Shown: positions 1 to 14,000 of the stretch, piece after piece
Layout: each line of letters opens with the position of its first letter
Numbering within the stretch: position 1 is the stretch's first letter
DNA from: Aquatica leii
Taxonomy: Eukaryota > Arthropoda > Insecta > Coleoptera > Lampyridae
NCBI GenBank assembly: GCA_035610365.1
Contig: CM069436.1
Coordinates: forward strand, 86,739,912 to 86,803,911
DNA: 64,000 nt
Direction: 5' to 3'
Made by a program: the position numbers and the translations under genes
Notes under the pieces: model-generated
Database searches by the model: none
Told to the model about the DNA's origin: nothing
What the model saw: the letters and a program-made list of their open reading frames with translations, nothing else

Positions 1-1860
1 ACGCTCCTGCAATGTTTGAGCGTTTGATGGAAACCATCTTGTGCGGACTGTCTTGGAAGACGTGTTTGGTTTACCTAGACGACGTGATCGTGATTGGAAG
101 GTCGTTTGAAGAACATTTGAACAATTTAAAAGAAATGTTCCATTGACTCGGTGGGAGAAACCTCAAACTGAGCCCAAAGAAGTGTGATTTATTTAAAAAA
201 GAAGTGCAATACCTTAGTCCCGTCGTATATAGAGATTGAGTAAAGGCTGACCCAGACAAAATCTGAGCAATGCAAGCATGGCCAAGACCAATCGACAAAC
301 ATCAGGTCCGAATTTTCCTTGGATTGTGCACTTATTATAGACGATTTGTACCCCGATTTGCCAATATTGCCAAAATTTTGACGAAATTGACTAAAGAAAA
401 AGCAGAATTTAGATGGAATGGAGACCGCAAAAATCAACTAAAACAGGCTCTAGTCACTTCGCCGATTTTGAGTTATCAAAGAGAAGATGGAAAATGTCAT
501 TTGGATACGAACGCAAGCAATCTGGCCATAGGCGCGGTCTTTTCGCAGGTTCAAGATGAACAGGAAAAAGTTATCGCGTATTTTAGCAAGGTTTTGTCCA
601 CGTCAGAAAGGAATTATTGCGTGACTAGGAGGGAGCTGTTAGCAGTCGTCAATTCCATAGAACATTTCTACAAATATTTGTATGGACGAAAATTTTTACT
701 GAGAACGGACCACACCGCTTTAAAATGGCTATTGCAGTTCCGTAACCCAGAAGGACAAGTGGCAAGATGGATCGAGAGACTGCAAGAATATGACTATGAC
801 ACAGAACACCGTGTTGGAAGCAGTCATCGGAACGCTGATGTCTTGTGCAGAAAACCATGTTCAGCGGACTGCAGCTATTGTTCGCGACTTGAAGAAAAAG
901 TCGAATGCCTCTGGAGAACTGCTTTGGTTGATGATAAGTGGGAACCTAAGCAGTTGCGTCGATTGATATGACAGGGCCGTTCCCAGAATCCGATTCGGGA
1001 AATAAATGCATCCTGGTGGCAATGGATTATTTCACAAAATGGACGGAAGCTTACGCCATACCCAATCAAGAAGCAGCTACAGTTGCAGACGTATTAGTAA
1101 AAGAGTTTTTTTGCCAGTTTGGAGTTCCGTTGGATTTACACTCCGATCAAGGCCGCAACTTTGAGTCTGGGCTGTTTCAAGAAGTTTGCCGACTGTTGGG
1201 AATTACGAAAACTAGGACGACGCTTCTCCATCCTCAATCTGATAGCATGGTTGAGCGGATGAATCGAACAATGGGAAAATACTTAGCCAAAGTAGTGTCC
1301 GAACACCAAAGAGACTGGGATCATACCGTTCACGAAGGCACAGACCAAACACCATCCTGTGTGATGCTCGGCTGTAAAATACGACTGCCATGCGACATCC
1401 AATTTGGACAAAGACCGAAAGAAGAAGTTGCTGGAGAAGACTACATTAGCAAGCTGACCAAGAGGCTAGACGAAGTAGATGAGAAGGTCCGTAAAAACAC
1501 ACAAATTGCCAGCGACAGAATGAAAACTAGATATGACGTCAAGGCACAAAATGGTGGGTTTTAACCTGGCGACATGGTGTAGTTGTATAATCCCCGAAGA
1601 AAACGTGTTTTGTCGCCGAAGCTGCAATGGCAATGGAATGGAAGTCGTGCAGGTTACCAACCAAGGAGAATATCGGGTCAAGAAAAGTCCATTGACTGTT
1701 ACTTTTATGATCAATGAAGTTGCCGAAATGGAGAGAGCTGCCGCTATCGCCACGATCCTTTCCACCGGTGGCGCATCCAGTTTCTTGTTATGAGACTGAA
1801 CATTCCTAAGAATTGGGCAGTGAAACGTACGAGAAATTATTCTCAAGTCTAAATGAATAA
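1..1860 (+). mobile_element. Ty3/gypsy retrotransposon, decayed 3' part of pol
   Basis: The window opens inside a reverse transcriptase. Bases 3-110 read in one frame to the catalytic YLDD box (about 75-90), followed by the connection region with stops near 144 and 240. An open stretch at 270-971 carries the RT thumb and RNase H, with acidic residues visible in LDTNAS, RREL and RTDH. The frame at 968-1564 is the integrase core, with D in AMDYF, D in HSDQG and E in MVERMNRT. The HHCC zinc domain that should lie between RNase H and integrase is missing: RNase H linker sequence runs almost directly into integrase at about 960. A C-terminal stretch follows at 1533-1793 in another frame. The copy is dead (stops, frameshift, deletion). 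No LTR is proven, but 1860-2000 could hold one. Confidence 0.9.
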
Positions 1861-3492
1861 GTGATTAACGCGTGTCGCGATAAATCTACGGAGTATAATC
1901 TTGTACGTGACTTTAATGTAAACAAGCGTTAGTGTTTAAATAAATAGTAGTTATCCGGGAACTTTATCTTTCGGTGAGTGTACTATGTAAATTAGCGTGT
2001 TTGTATTAAATATCCTTAGATTTAATTAGTTTGTTAGTTATAAACGTGTAGATATTTTTAGTATAAATAAATTAGTTTAATAATAATCGTTACAATACAA
2101 TATTAAATTATAGTTATTTTTGTGCTGCCAACATAGTAAACGCGTCAATATTTGTTTGTTAATGTAGTTACGTAGACATAAAGAAAACTCTAGAGCGGCA
2201 AAATAAAAAGTAGAAAACTTTGACAGATTGGGTAATAAATGTAGTAATATTTCTGGTAAATTCAAAAACTTGTTTTGAATTTTCTCAAAAAAAAATATAA
2301 TTTTACAAAAGGCAACACAAAATAAATGTACGTTACTCTGAATAACTCCGTCGCATTAACGTTCGTTATGCTATGCTTTACTTTTGACACTTGTTACGTA
2401 AAATAATTTAAGGAAAGTTGAATCTTAGATACGAAAAAGAATTATTGATAGAACATTTGAAATCAGATTAATATGGCCCACCTACGTCTATAGTAACAGT
2501 TTTTTTTTGTAAACGACAGTAGGTACTGGTTGCAATAATTTTCTTAAAGTGCACATTCTACACTCTCACTTGAACTTTTCTTTGGATAATATGGCGACAT
2601 CAGTGATAAGCACGAAGAACATTACCATCAAAAGATTCTGTGAATGGAAGAACGGTAACAAGACAAATTAAATTCTGTAATGGTAGTTAAAAGTTAGAAA
2701 GAGGACTGTGGATATTGTATATAAGACATAATGTAATGATTTCTAAGATTACAAACAGAAACATTTTTTCATTAAAATCCATGCGAAGTTATAGCTATCA
2801 TGTTTTTTTAAAATTAAAATTTCTCTACTCCATGTGTGGATCCGTGAAACAAATGCACATAAACACACCAGAACTAAAAACTGTATAAAAGCACTGAAGT
2901 ATCACCAAAACAAAGCTTTTAAAAGTCATTGTATTCAGGTGATTGATAAGTTTTGTTGATTAATACAATGCAATGATGATTTTGAACTACTTTGTAAATA
3001 AATTGTTTTAATGTGTTTGGTTGCAACTGTTTAATAAGGATTTTAGGCAACGGCTTTCATGTAGTTGAAATCTAACATATTTTCATGGGTTGTTTTGAAT
3101 TTAGGTCAACACTATTATGACTGTTATTTTTACTTTTGGATTGTAACCTTAACCAATTCAACTTTCTGCAAACGAAAAAAAAAGTATATTGCAAAACAGT
3201 ATAAGTAAATACGTTAAATCTTTAAACAAACATAAATAGTCTTTGACGTACTTTAGTGAACACATAAACATCCTGTCGTTTTAAAAACACAAGAGTTATA
3301 GTTTGTTTACTACAAGCATTTTTACAGACTTAAAAATTGAAGTTTCTTGTATCAGCGTTTTGAATGCAAGTGTAACGGTCGCGACGTTCGCTCATTTACA
3401 TTTTGTAATATAATATTTTAGGTCTCGGGGAAAAAGCAAATGATAATTTTAACATATTGCTGTTGGTGTTCGACGGGTTCGACATTTGATTG

Positions 3493-3530
3493 TATAAAAG
3501 CATGCCGACTGAATGAATCTTCAGGTGCAG
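3493..3530 (+). promoter_or_regulatory. Possible core promoter (TATA box and initiator)
   Basis: TATAAAAG at 3493-3500 is followed about 30 bases later by an initiator-like TCTTCAGG, with A+1 near 3523. This spacing is typical of insect core promoters. The site lies 1.57 kb upstream of the HES start codon at 5092 and could begin its 5' UTR. In DNA this AT-rich such a pair can occur by chance, and no clear DPE or Su(H) site was seen. Confidence 0.25.
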
Positions 3531-4727
3531 ATTTCTTTCAGTAACCAACACCACGGACAAGAAAAAGTTATCGATGCACACATAAACTTTCTTGGGAGAT
3601 TTGTTCTTTTAAAACGGCCGGCGTTACCATGTAGGATTATCTGTATCATCCTTCTAAAGTCCCTTTCATAGGTGCGAAGGGGTAGATTTTTTGTGTTCTG
3701 TAAACAAGAATGCGGTGTCTCGTTTCAAACAATTTCTACATTTTACGTATTAAATACGAAGGGACTGGACATCATTAGTAACTTCCTACTGAGAATGTAT
3801 AAAAAAAAGTGACCAGAAACTTTAAACTTTCATCCGGTCAAAATCAATTAGTACGTAATAATAGCTTCGCAAGCAAATGAGGTACGACATTGTACACCTT
3901 TCGTAATAAATAAAAAACCTTACTCGTTTTTACTTTCTATTCACGCTATTATGCACAAAATTAAACTCATACGATATGGAAGCACGCATCAATGATCGTT
4001 CAATGGATTTAAGTAAAAAACCAAAGCGATCGAAGGAATCGATGCGAAACAAAATGTAATAATGGGTGTCACTAAAAATGATCAAGTTTAAAATCGGGGT
4101 CATACACTATACTCATCAATTCCCAAGACGGTAGATAATTTTTTCTATTAAAAAAATGTTTAAACGGTTTTGACCTGGGAATCGAAAGGAAAATTTAAGT
4201 AGAGCAACGTTCACTTGTCTCCTTCTCGTTTTACATTGCACCACCTTCTTCCTGTGCTTTGTAAGAAATACGTTAGGTCTTTTTTGAGAGTGACAGTATT
4301 CTAATTTCATTTTATTTCTAACGAATATATCCATTTTTTTTTTCAATGCAAAACAACTTTTGCAACGTCTCAGTTTGCAGTTTAGTTTTTGTGCCTGTTT
4401 CTCGTCACGCGCAATAAATTCTTTCGAAATCGCTTACGAGGGAGTAATTCGTCGTACAAAAGAAATGTTAACTTTTATAAAGTGTGGCACAATATTTTAA
4501 AGCAATTTGGCTATATCAAAGGCAATTTACTCAAAGTTTATTATAGAAAAAAAACAGCTGGTTTCAATCATATATCACTTCACCTAAACGACGAAAAATC
4601 TTTAACTAATTGTTCAGAACCCGACCTTTTATCCATTCATACAGTTCTTTAACAACCATTGGCGTCTTCAATGAGTTGCCCTTTTTGTCACAAGTTCGTG
4701 CAACCGTGAAGAAATCTGTATAAACTA

Positions 4728-4902
4728 GTCATAGGCGTACTTTGACAATGTAACTTTTTTCGCCGAGAGTTGTTCCAGTTACCTATCTTTTTTGCAAAAT
4801 TCAAGTTGCGCACTATTTAAAAAACGCAAAAAATGAATGATACCGGAAATAATTAAAGCAGTTACCTTAAAAATTGATTTTAATAACACGTACGCCTATG
4901 AC
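4728..4902. repeat. Small inverted-repeat element (MITE-like)
   Basis: GTCATAGGCGTAC at 4728-4740 is matched by its exact reverse complement GTACGCCTATGAC at 4890-4902, with AT-rich DNA between. A 13 bp perfect terminal repeat around 149 bp of non-coding DNA fits a MITE. A lone copy of the motif CATAGGCGTAC occurs at about 8189-8200. No coding capacity, family not recognised. Confidence 0.55.
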
Positions 4903-5091
4903 CCTTAAATCTTTCCAATTTAGTGGCTAATCAGCCACAGGGCGAACAGAACAGGTCCTTGGGAGGGATCTTTACAGAGTGGGGGTTGTAAATAACAATT
5001 TTAAGATTCCGAAACGTCTTAAAATTTTGACATTTTAACAGAAATCATTGTACAGATAAGTTCGTCTTAAAGTTTTTGTAGTGAATATAAC

Positions 5092-8000
5092 ATGAAGAGC
5101 GATTGTAAAACTAGCTACGTTTCGGAAAGTAGAAAGGTATGATTGTTTTTTCTTCTTTTTATGCGTAGTATTTTTTTCATGTCGAAGTCAAATGCTTGTT
5201 TATTTTATGTTTTTTTACTCATTTTTAAGTTTAAGGTAAAAAACAATGTTTCAACTTGAAAGTATTTTGTTGACAATGAAGTTGAGGCATTTTACTTTAA
5301 TTTGAGCTTAGAAAAATAGCAGATTAATTATCATTTTGATAAAAACATTTCGAATATTTTTTGTCTTAGTTTATTAAATAGTATTATTAAGTAGACAATT
5401 TGATTTTGTTAAAATCAATTTCATTACCGAGTTTTGATTTCATGACTGAAACTGAAACATTCTTAGTACTAAATTTTTTCTTTTAAAAAAATCGAATAAC
5501 TATTTACAATGGTTCAAGAATATTTTAAGTTTTTACTAGCAACAAAAAGTGTTTTAAATAAAACTTTTTGTTTTAAAATGTGGAAACTTATAAAGATATC
5601 CAAAATCATACGCGTATAATAGATGAAATTTAGTAATATTTACGACAAAATGTCCCACCAATTCAACATAAACTTTGACGCAAAAAGTAACGAATTATTT
5701 ACGTTAAAACAAGATGTAGTTTTTACCAATGGTATTAAATTGTCTCAAAACTAAAACGTTAAATAAATATGAAAACAACGATATATTTTTGTTAGGATTA
5801 GTTTACGTATGACAAATACGTACTTTTTACCTAATATTTAACGTAAAAAACAAATAATATGTATATTTTACATCAATGATATTGCGTTAAATGGACGTTA
5901 ATTTGTCTAAAATTATTTTTACTTCAAATTGATAGTTAAAAGAGCATAAAACTTAATTATAATGAACCAACGTTAATTAATTAAAGCCTTATTAACGAGT
6001 TTTTAATATTATCTTTTAGACTGCTTTTGTTGAGTCAATTTTAAACAAAATTTTAAATTATAAAAATCTAGGGAATTTTGTGAGATTGTTAGTAACATAT
6101 TTTCAAATTACTTGTCAATTAATTAAAATTAAGCGATTAATACCATTATGTAAAAAAAATTACACCAATTTTATTAAAGCACGCAAAAATTTCTATTTTT
6201 GCTCTTAACTGTCATAAATTTTAATGTTTCGTTTCTGTAAACCGTTTTTAACAGTTTTTGCGCACTTGTCAACCTGTTTTAGAAATATTTTGAGACTTTA
6301 GAGCAGAGGTTCCCAAACTTTATTGTGTCGTAGACCCCTTGCCATATTTTTCGGTTTTGGGTAGACCCCCTACGTACCTGATATTGATTTTTTGTAAATG
6401 TTTAACTGTAGTTTAGTGTTAAAAACTTAAAGTAAAAACACATGTTAAGTTTTATACATTAATTAATTGAATTTAAATTAAAACTACTCAAAATAAAATT
6501 TTGTATCTGTTATATAAAATATACGTAACATAAAATAAATATAAGATAAACTAAGCAATAAGTAAATGTTTTTAATGAGAAGGATGATCCTGATGCTTTA
6601 ATAATAAATTATCAACATTTGGCGTCAATTTTGTAAGGTTTAATCTTAAATCTCCTCGGCTAATGATATCCAGTCTAATTTTTTTTTCGTTAAGAAATTG
6701 GTAACAACGTTGAACCCCCTTTCCACTAGGTATGACGATGGAAAAGAAATTAAAAATTTCCTCGTTATATTCCATAATACGGGATAAGTAACGGGTATGT
6801 TGTTTTGCAGCCAGAATTGCTGATATCCGTTTTTAAACTAAACTTTAAGTTCTCCGTTTGTACTTAGTACAGTCAGTTCTTCTTGTATTATAACATTCGT
6901 TTCTTCTATGTCACCATATGGGTTAATTATCCACGGTGGTATTACCATAGTCAAAACATCTTCAAATCTAGTTTCAAAATCTGAATATAGGCCATTTAAA
7001 TGTTGAACGTAGGTTGAAATGTCGTTTTCCTGGCAGTTTGTCTGTGACAAATTGGGGAACTGGAAAAATTCGCCCAGTCCAATATTTTGCTTCATTAGTT
7101 TAACTCTGGTAAGAAACGCTGATAAGATGGACTTTGTTTTAATCAAATTTAGACTGTTGCCTTGTAACTGCAAATTAACCATATTAAATGTTGTAAACAA
7201 ATTTGTTAAATAGGCGATGTCTGTTTTCCACTACATTAATTGCCTTTTAAAATTTTATCTTTAGTATCCAGAAATTCTAAAATAGTCTCAAAAAGTGCAA
7301 AAAATCTTGTCAAACATAAGCTTTTTTTGACAGCCAGCGTACTTCAGTGTGAAACTGATATTATATTTGATAAAGGGATTGCTTTTTCAGTGAAGTAATC
7401 CTTCAGAACATGAAATATTGATTCACCTTTAGTGTCGATTGTCAAAGTTCTTGCGAAGAGCAGTTCTTCGTAGATTTCTTGATTCATAATAAAACAAACA
7501 TATGCCAATAATAATGCTGCATTACCAGGTAAAGTTGACTCGTCCAGTTGTATAGAGAAATGGGTCGTTTGCAAATAATTACACAAGAAGATTTCAATAT
7601 CAGAACTCATTTCATCAATACGTCTTTCAACAGTATTGCTGCTTCAAGGAATTCTTTTAATGATATCTGATGCAGGTTTGTGTAAAACAGTTTTGAAAAC
7701 CTTTTCAACGGCTGGCAAAATTAACTTCTCTCCGATAGTATGCGGTTTTCCGGATTTTGTTATAAGTAGCGAGATATTGAAAGACGCCCGCAAACCATCA
7801 TCGTTTCTTTGTGACGTCAAACATTCTGTCTAGCGTGGGTCTCTTCTGAAGTTTATCTTTGAGTATTTGAAAGTATTTTAAATCTTAATCTTTTTTATCA
7901 GGGTGACATTTTCTCAGATGATCCTGCAGTTTATATGGTTTCGTAGCGTCATTGCCTAAAACTTTGTTGCATAAAAGACACATAGGCAATTGTTTCTCCG

Positions 8001-11000
8001 ACAACGATGGAATGAAGTCAAATTTCAAATAATCAACACTGTACTGTCTAGATTTCTTTTTAGATTCGGATATGGCATCAGTCATCTGTAGCAAAATTAA
8101 TCTATTTAAATAAGACATAAAGTCCAGCAGCTGTATATTAAAAAATCAAAGTCAAATTTAAATCGTATGGTGTTAGATTTTATGGCAGGCATAGGCGTAC
8201 AGCTATCATAAATAAATGTGAGAAGGGGAATGTTATGAATATTACTTAAGGTTTTGATATGATGCAACTTTAAAGGAATTTGAAAGTAACATGACAAAAA
8301 ATGTTAAAATAAAATATTATACAACGAATAATAATAACAAACTGTTATGCGATGGATCTCTACGTACATTCGACTATCATGTGTAAAAATCAACTGGTTC
8401 CACTTTAGCCATAATACAAAATTTTAATTTTAATATAGAGAAGTAGTACAGTGCAATATATCCATAATCCGAACTTCCGTAATCCGAACATTTCAGTAAT
8501 CCGAACTGGCCCACAGTGTAACGGCCAATGTACAAAAGTACATTTTTTTTACTTTTTTTTTGTGAAGTTATTTGATAAGATATATGTATTTATAAGAGAA
8601 TAATAAATGCTTAGCAAGGTCGTAAGTAAGTAAATATTGACACACATACATATTTATTTATGTGTGCAAGCAAAAATATGTAGTTTAATTCCAAAATAGT
8701 TTTTTTTTTAAATATGTTTTCTATATGTAAACATTTACATTCTATGAAAAAAAAAACAAACAAATGAGAGTGTGCATTAGAAATTCTTCAAAAAACACGC
8801 AGCTGTACAGTTGTGGATTTCTTATTTTCTTAATTTATTTTTCAAAGTGGTAACATATGGTATGTTAATAATAAAATACATACGTAATATGTATGTACAG
8901 TTGTCTTTTTTTAGATTCTTCCGAAAACATTCCATAATCCGAACATCTCCTTGCAGCAATTAGTTCGGATTACGAATTATAATAACGATTGCTAAAACTT
9001 TGATAAAAAAACTATTGAGGAGTACTCGTGTAATTTTGCATGATTTGAATATTAAACTACTAATAACTGAAGTCATAATTTGAAATGAGTTATATTTAAA
9101 AAGCTTTATGAATTTAAAACCTCAATCAATTCACAAAGTTTAACTGCGGTGTTTCAGTTTAAAATTAATTTTTATATTATTTATTATCTGAGGTGATATA
9201 GTAACGGTCATTATTTGAAATAATGAATTTCTTTCAATTAAAATTTGAAGCATCAACATCGTTTGCAGAGATACTTTCGTTCATTATGATTGTGTTTGCA
9301 AACATCTTTAAAATAAGTCTTATTTTGTCTTTTAACTTCTGCTATATACTAATTTGGTGAAAAATGTTTACCTCCTTGATTTTTTGTTATCTCGTGAACG
9401 GAGCACATTATACATCGAGTACCTTTTATGTCCGTCTCATCTTTACATTTTGAACAGACAAATCTTACAACTATAGACATGTTGACTTTGGCGTAGTTGG
9501 AAACTTTTTAAACGATGTCTTTTTTATTTGTATAATATACATATTACATATGATAACACGTATTTGTAAAATTAAAAAAGCATAATTATATAAAACATTT
9601 ATTGTTTATTTTATTTTTACATTGTTTAAATTTTTAGTAATTTCGTACATTTTAATTTTAGTTGATAAATTTTTTTCATGCGCACTGTTTTTTGATTCAT
9701 TTTTTACTCAGAAACAAATTCAGTGTTTGTTATTTCACCAACGGCTCCTCGGCTCACGAAATAAATGTTTTTTCCCGAACTAATCACACCATGTTTTCAA
9801 CTCGTTCTCACGTGAGTTTTTAAAGCCCTCGTTCTCTCGTTGGTTTTTAAAAAGCCCTTGTTTTATTCGGGTTTAAAGATGCTCACACGCAAAAAAATGC
9901 TCAATTTATACAGGATCTCGTTAAATAAATAACTTGTTTCGTAAACAAATAAAATTATTGTGTGCGGTTTAAAAATGATATTAATTGAGAAACGTTCACT
10001 AAAACAGCAACCAAAGTCATATTTTAACGTCTCTTAACATTTAACATTCTCCCACCTGAGACGAGAAAACATCAATTAAGCATCTCGCTAAAATTAAAGA
10101 CTATATCCAAAAACCAAACTATAAACTGACAGTAAATATAAAACTATCAAACACATTTAAAGAGATACATACATCACCAACACTATCGTCAACAACTCGC
10201 GCCTAACAGTATTCTCCTGCTCAGCAGAATCCTGAACCATTTTTCCCGCTTTATCGTATGTCGATTTCTTAGGTGGTTCCACACACTCCAAAGAATAAAC
10301 TCGCTGTATTGGTCTGAGCAATTGACCTTTATCCGTTTGCACACGCACTAACCAAATTACATTGTCCCTACCAGGAAGCACTTCGATGATAGACCCTATG
10401 ATATGATTACCAATTAACACAACGTCACCTATCATAAAACTTGGAGAACGTTTGTACTTATAAAATTGCCCCAAATACTCGACCCGAAACCGTTTTCGTA
10501 ATACATTTCGCAACGATTGCAAATACGTAAGACGCCTTTTCAACGACGTAGCGTCAATAACATCACACTCCGGCACATCACGTTCTTTTAAATCTCGTAA
10601 AAACATTACTGGCGTTAATGGTCATCCGACACAAACGTTAATGGTCTTGAATTAATAACCGCCTCACAATCACATAAGATCGTGTACAATTCATCTAACC
10701 TTAAAGATGCACGACCCAACACCTTTCTCAATAACTGTTTGACCAAACCAATTAATCGCTCCTACTATCCTCCCTACCAAGGAGAATTGAATTTCTACAC
10801 AATTCGGTGAGATGAGCAGTGACGCTTAATTGGTTCCCAATTAAGCTTAGCAAAAGCGTTTTCTGCTTCTACAAAATTAGTCCCATTGTCGGTATAAACA
10901 ACAGCAGGCCTTACTTTTCTCGCTACAAAACACCTAAAAGCATTCAAAAACTATGCAGTGGACAACGACGACACTACATCCAAATGGACGGCCCTATACA

Positions 11001-14000
11001 CTACATATGTATATAAACAAATCCATGCTTTCTTACCACTTCGTAAAAACAATGGACCAGCCAAATCTATACCCGTAATTTGGAACGTAGCTGCATCTCT
11101 CATACGATCATTGGGCAAAGAAAGAGAAATCACTTCTATCTTCTTTGCACCATATCTGCGACATGTCACACATTGCTTCACAACCGAATGCACAGCTCGT
11201 CTTTCTTCAATCACCCAATATTTTTCTCGTAACAAAGATAGCAACTCTTGCACTTCAATATAAAAATAAAAAACATGTAAATCATGTATCAATGGATATA
11301 CTACATCATGTTTACCAACTAACACAGACCGTAAACGAAAAGCATCTGAAATTCTAGTGCGAACTCTGATTATCCCAATCATCTCACCATCATTCAACGC
11401 ATTTGTAGACAATTCGCCTTGAATTTTATTTGCCCAATTTGTGCAGTTATAACCAAAGCGAAGCATCCAAGCATTCCAAACTATCATCCGTATGATTTTC
11501 TCATATTTAGAGAAGTACGTCCATACCAAATTTCGAAATCTTGGCACATCATAGCCGAAACTAATTCCTTTTTTCGTCCTCCAATTCCATCTTCTGCATC
11601 TAGTACAAAACTTTATCTAGGCCACTTCGCTTCACTAGCATATAGCCAATTCGATTCCTCCTACCATTAAAACCTCCAATCTTCTATCGATGTTAACTTC
11701 TAAATCTCATAAACTCTAGAACAAAGGTAACCCACTATTCTTCATTTCTAATCTAGGTCAAAACCGTAAACGAGTCGCTCCGATTCTTCGGAAATCGACA
11801 TCGAAGCGAATGATACAGCTTTGCGGCGATTGTTGCTGGTAAAAGTTCTAGCCTAGAGATCGACAATTTCTTCAAAAACGCTTTACGAGACTTTACTTGA
11901 ATCAAATTAACGTGGATGTTGTCCAGCATTTATACTAGTAAACAGATAACGCACCCATAAGCGTCTTTGCTGGCATTGCAAAAAACGTGTAAACTAACAT
12001 TATTGGCTTCACCTGTACCACCCATTATATCATCTACCTTGTCGTCCCAGCCTAATCCATTTTTCCATAACTTCTACAGGAGTAGTTTCGGCAATATTGT
12101 GGCGGGACACGTAAGTCCAAGTAAGTCAAAAATTCGTTAAACCGTTTAAAATATAACCCTCTTCGTGATGATTTGACCATTAACTTCGATTTTACTCTCA
12201 CTCGAAACAGAAGACTTATCGCTTTTCTTGTCTCATCACCATCGTTATCTCCAAAACTTTAGATTCACCCGAAAACTTCCAGTTCAGTTACATAAAAACT
12301 TACTATACTCCAAAAACATACCATTCTTTTTTAGTTTCTTTATGGTGGAATCGCGTTTTGCTTAAAATATAATTAGATGGTATTGGTGGATGTCCTTCGA
12401 TCCAAGGTAAGAAAACTTCGTAACGAACATCCTGTTTCACAGCTACGGTAAAAAAATTACATACACCTCTCTCTCTCTTTCTTTTCTTTGGAAAAATAAG
12501 AAAGTGCTTCTATCTCCAATGCATCCAATTTCCATAATTTCTCTATCGTCACAGTCATACTAGTATTAAGGCCGCTATTCATGCCACAAGAACATTTTTT
12601 AACTGATGACACCTGCCCGTGTACAACTTTCCAGCCATATCAGCGTTGATCAATAATTCAGTAGGACTTATACGATTCAAATCAGTCAATTGAACGTCTA
12701 ACTCATTTATCCAGGTACCCGTCTGAACTGGTGCAACGCTATTACAAATAACATTCTGGTTTAGTGCTTCAAAAGTACAGGTATATTTGCCATCCAAACT
12801 AAGCCATATTTTCTTTTTGAATATCTGACACCAGCTCGATAATGTTGTCTCAAGCATGCTGTTGATCAATAGTGCTAGCGTCATCAAACAATGCATGAAC
12901 GACCTTTACACTTCTTTTGGCAACATACTGAAGATGTTCAGCAACTTCACGCAGCAAGTAGGAACTTTGCAAACCCGTGTCAATAACGGCCCGCACTTGT
13001 CTCGAACAATGTTCGCTGCAACCCTCAATGTTGCAAAATAACATACGTTTCCGTAAAATGTGCTAATGTTTTCTCTTTGTGCACTTCTTCACTCGCAAGC
13101 TGAGCATTAATATTTAGTTTCTGAGAGTCAGCTAATTTGCTACAAAAAATAACAGCGTGTCCATTGCAACGCACCTCGCACGTTTGCGAGATTTTTTACT
13201 TTGATGACCGACCGTCGCGTAGCGAAAACATGCCTTCTTCTGCTTTAAAATTTCCAACTTTTCATTTAAGGATAACTCACGTGCTCTAAAACAATTATCT
13301 TTATTATGTGGTCCGTCACAAAAAAACACACAATTGTTTTATAATTTAATCAAAGCCAACGCTGTAGGCTTAATCTCACTTTTAACTTTTGGTTTTGTCT
13401 TACTTTCCTAACCTTTCAGATCAAACCCTTCCATTGCTAACAAAATCCGTCCTTCTCCTTCTACCTCTACCTTCAAGAAAATCATTAATCTGGAAAGCCT
13501 ACCTTTCTTTGAAGAATCAGTTAAAGAATTAAAATCCGAGGATCTCTGTCAAATACGTAATATTTCTTCTGGTAGACACGATTCTACCAGCGGATATAAC
13601 ATTGCAGCATAGGTTTGCGCGGTCACACCTAATGTTTCTAGCGCACGTAGCTGCGACTAGATTTTGTCATACAGAGCTACAACTGATAAACGCTTGCCAT
13701 TAACAACATTTGCTAAAACCAACTTTAATAACTCTCTGACGTAAACTTCTACCAACACTTCTTCTCTACCAAACCGCGCCCTTAAGCTATCGATCGCTTT
13801 TTCATAATTTTCGGCAGTAGGAGAAAAGTTGTCTACCAAATCACGCGCTCTGGCTTTTGGCATGATGATTTGTAATAAATACTAAAATTTGTCTTCCAAA
13901 ACTATATCTTCGTCTTGGTGAATCTTTTTGAACTGGCTCCAGAATGGCAACCAATCTTTTTTTTCACCGCCAAATTTTTGAAATTCTAACTTTCGTAATT

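Larger units (their letters stand above)
1861..5091. other. Intergenic DNA upstream of the HES exon 1
   Basis: AT-rich DNA with no convincing coding exon. It holds a small inverted-repeat element (4728-4902) and a TATA/initiator-like site near 3493, both listed separately. The open stretches at 3396-3581 (-), 4116-4346 (-) and 4389-4652 (+) have no recognisable similarity and low-complexity composition, so I treat them as chance. The 5' UTR and regulatory DNA of the HES gene are expected here. Confidence 0.6.

Noticed and set aside
2591..2671. Short + strand frame starting ATGGCGACATCAG as a possible HES exon 1
   Set aside because: Its only donor candidate gives the wrong phase for the bHLH exon. 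The exon at 5092-5136 fits in both phase and sequence.
7019..7213. + strand 64-codon frame over the first hAT remnant
   Set aside because: It is antisense to a recognisable transposase fragment on the - strand.
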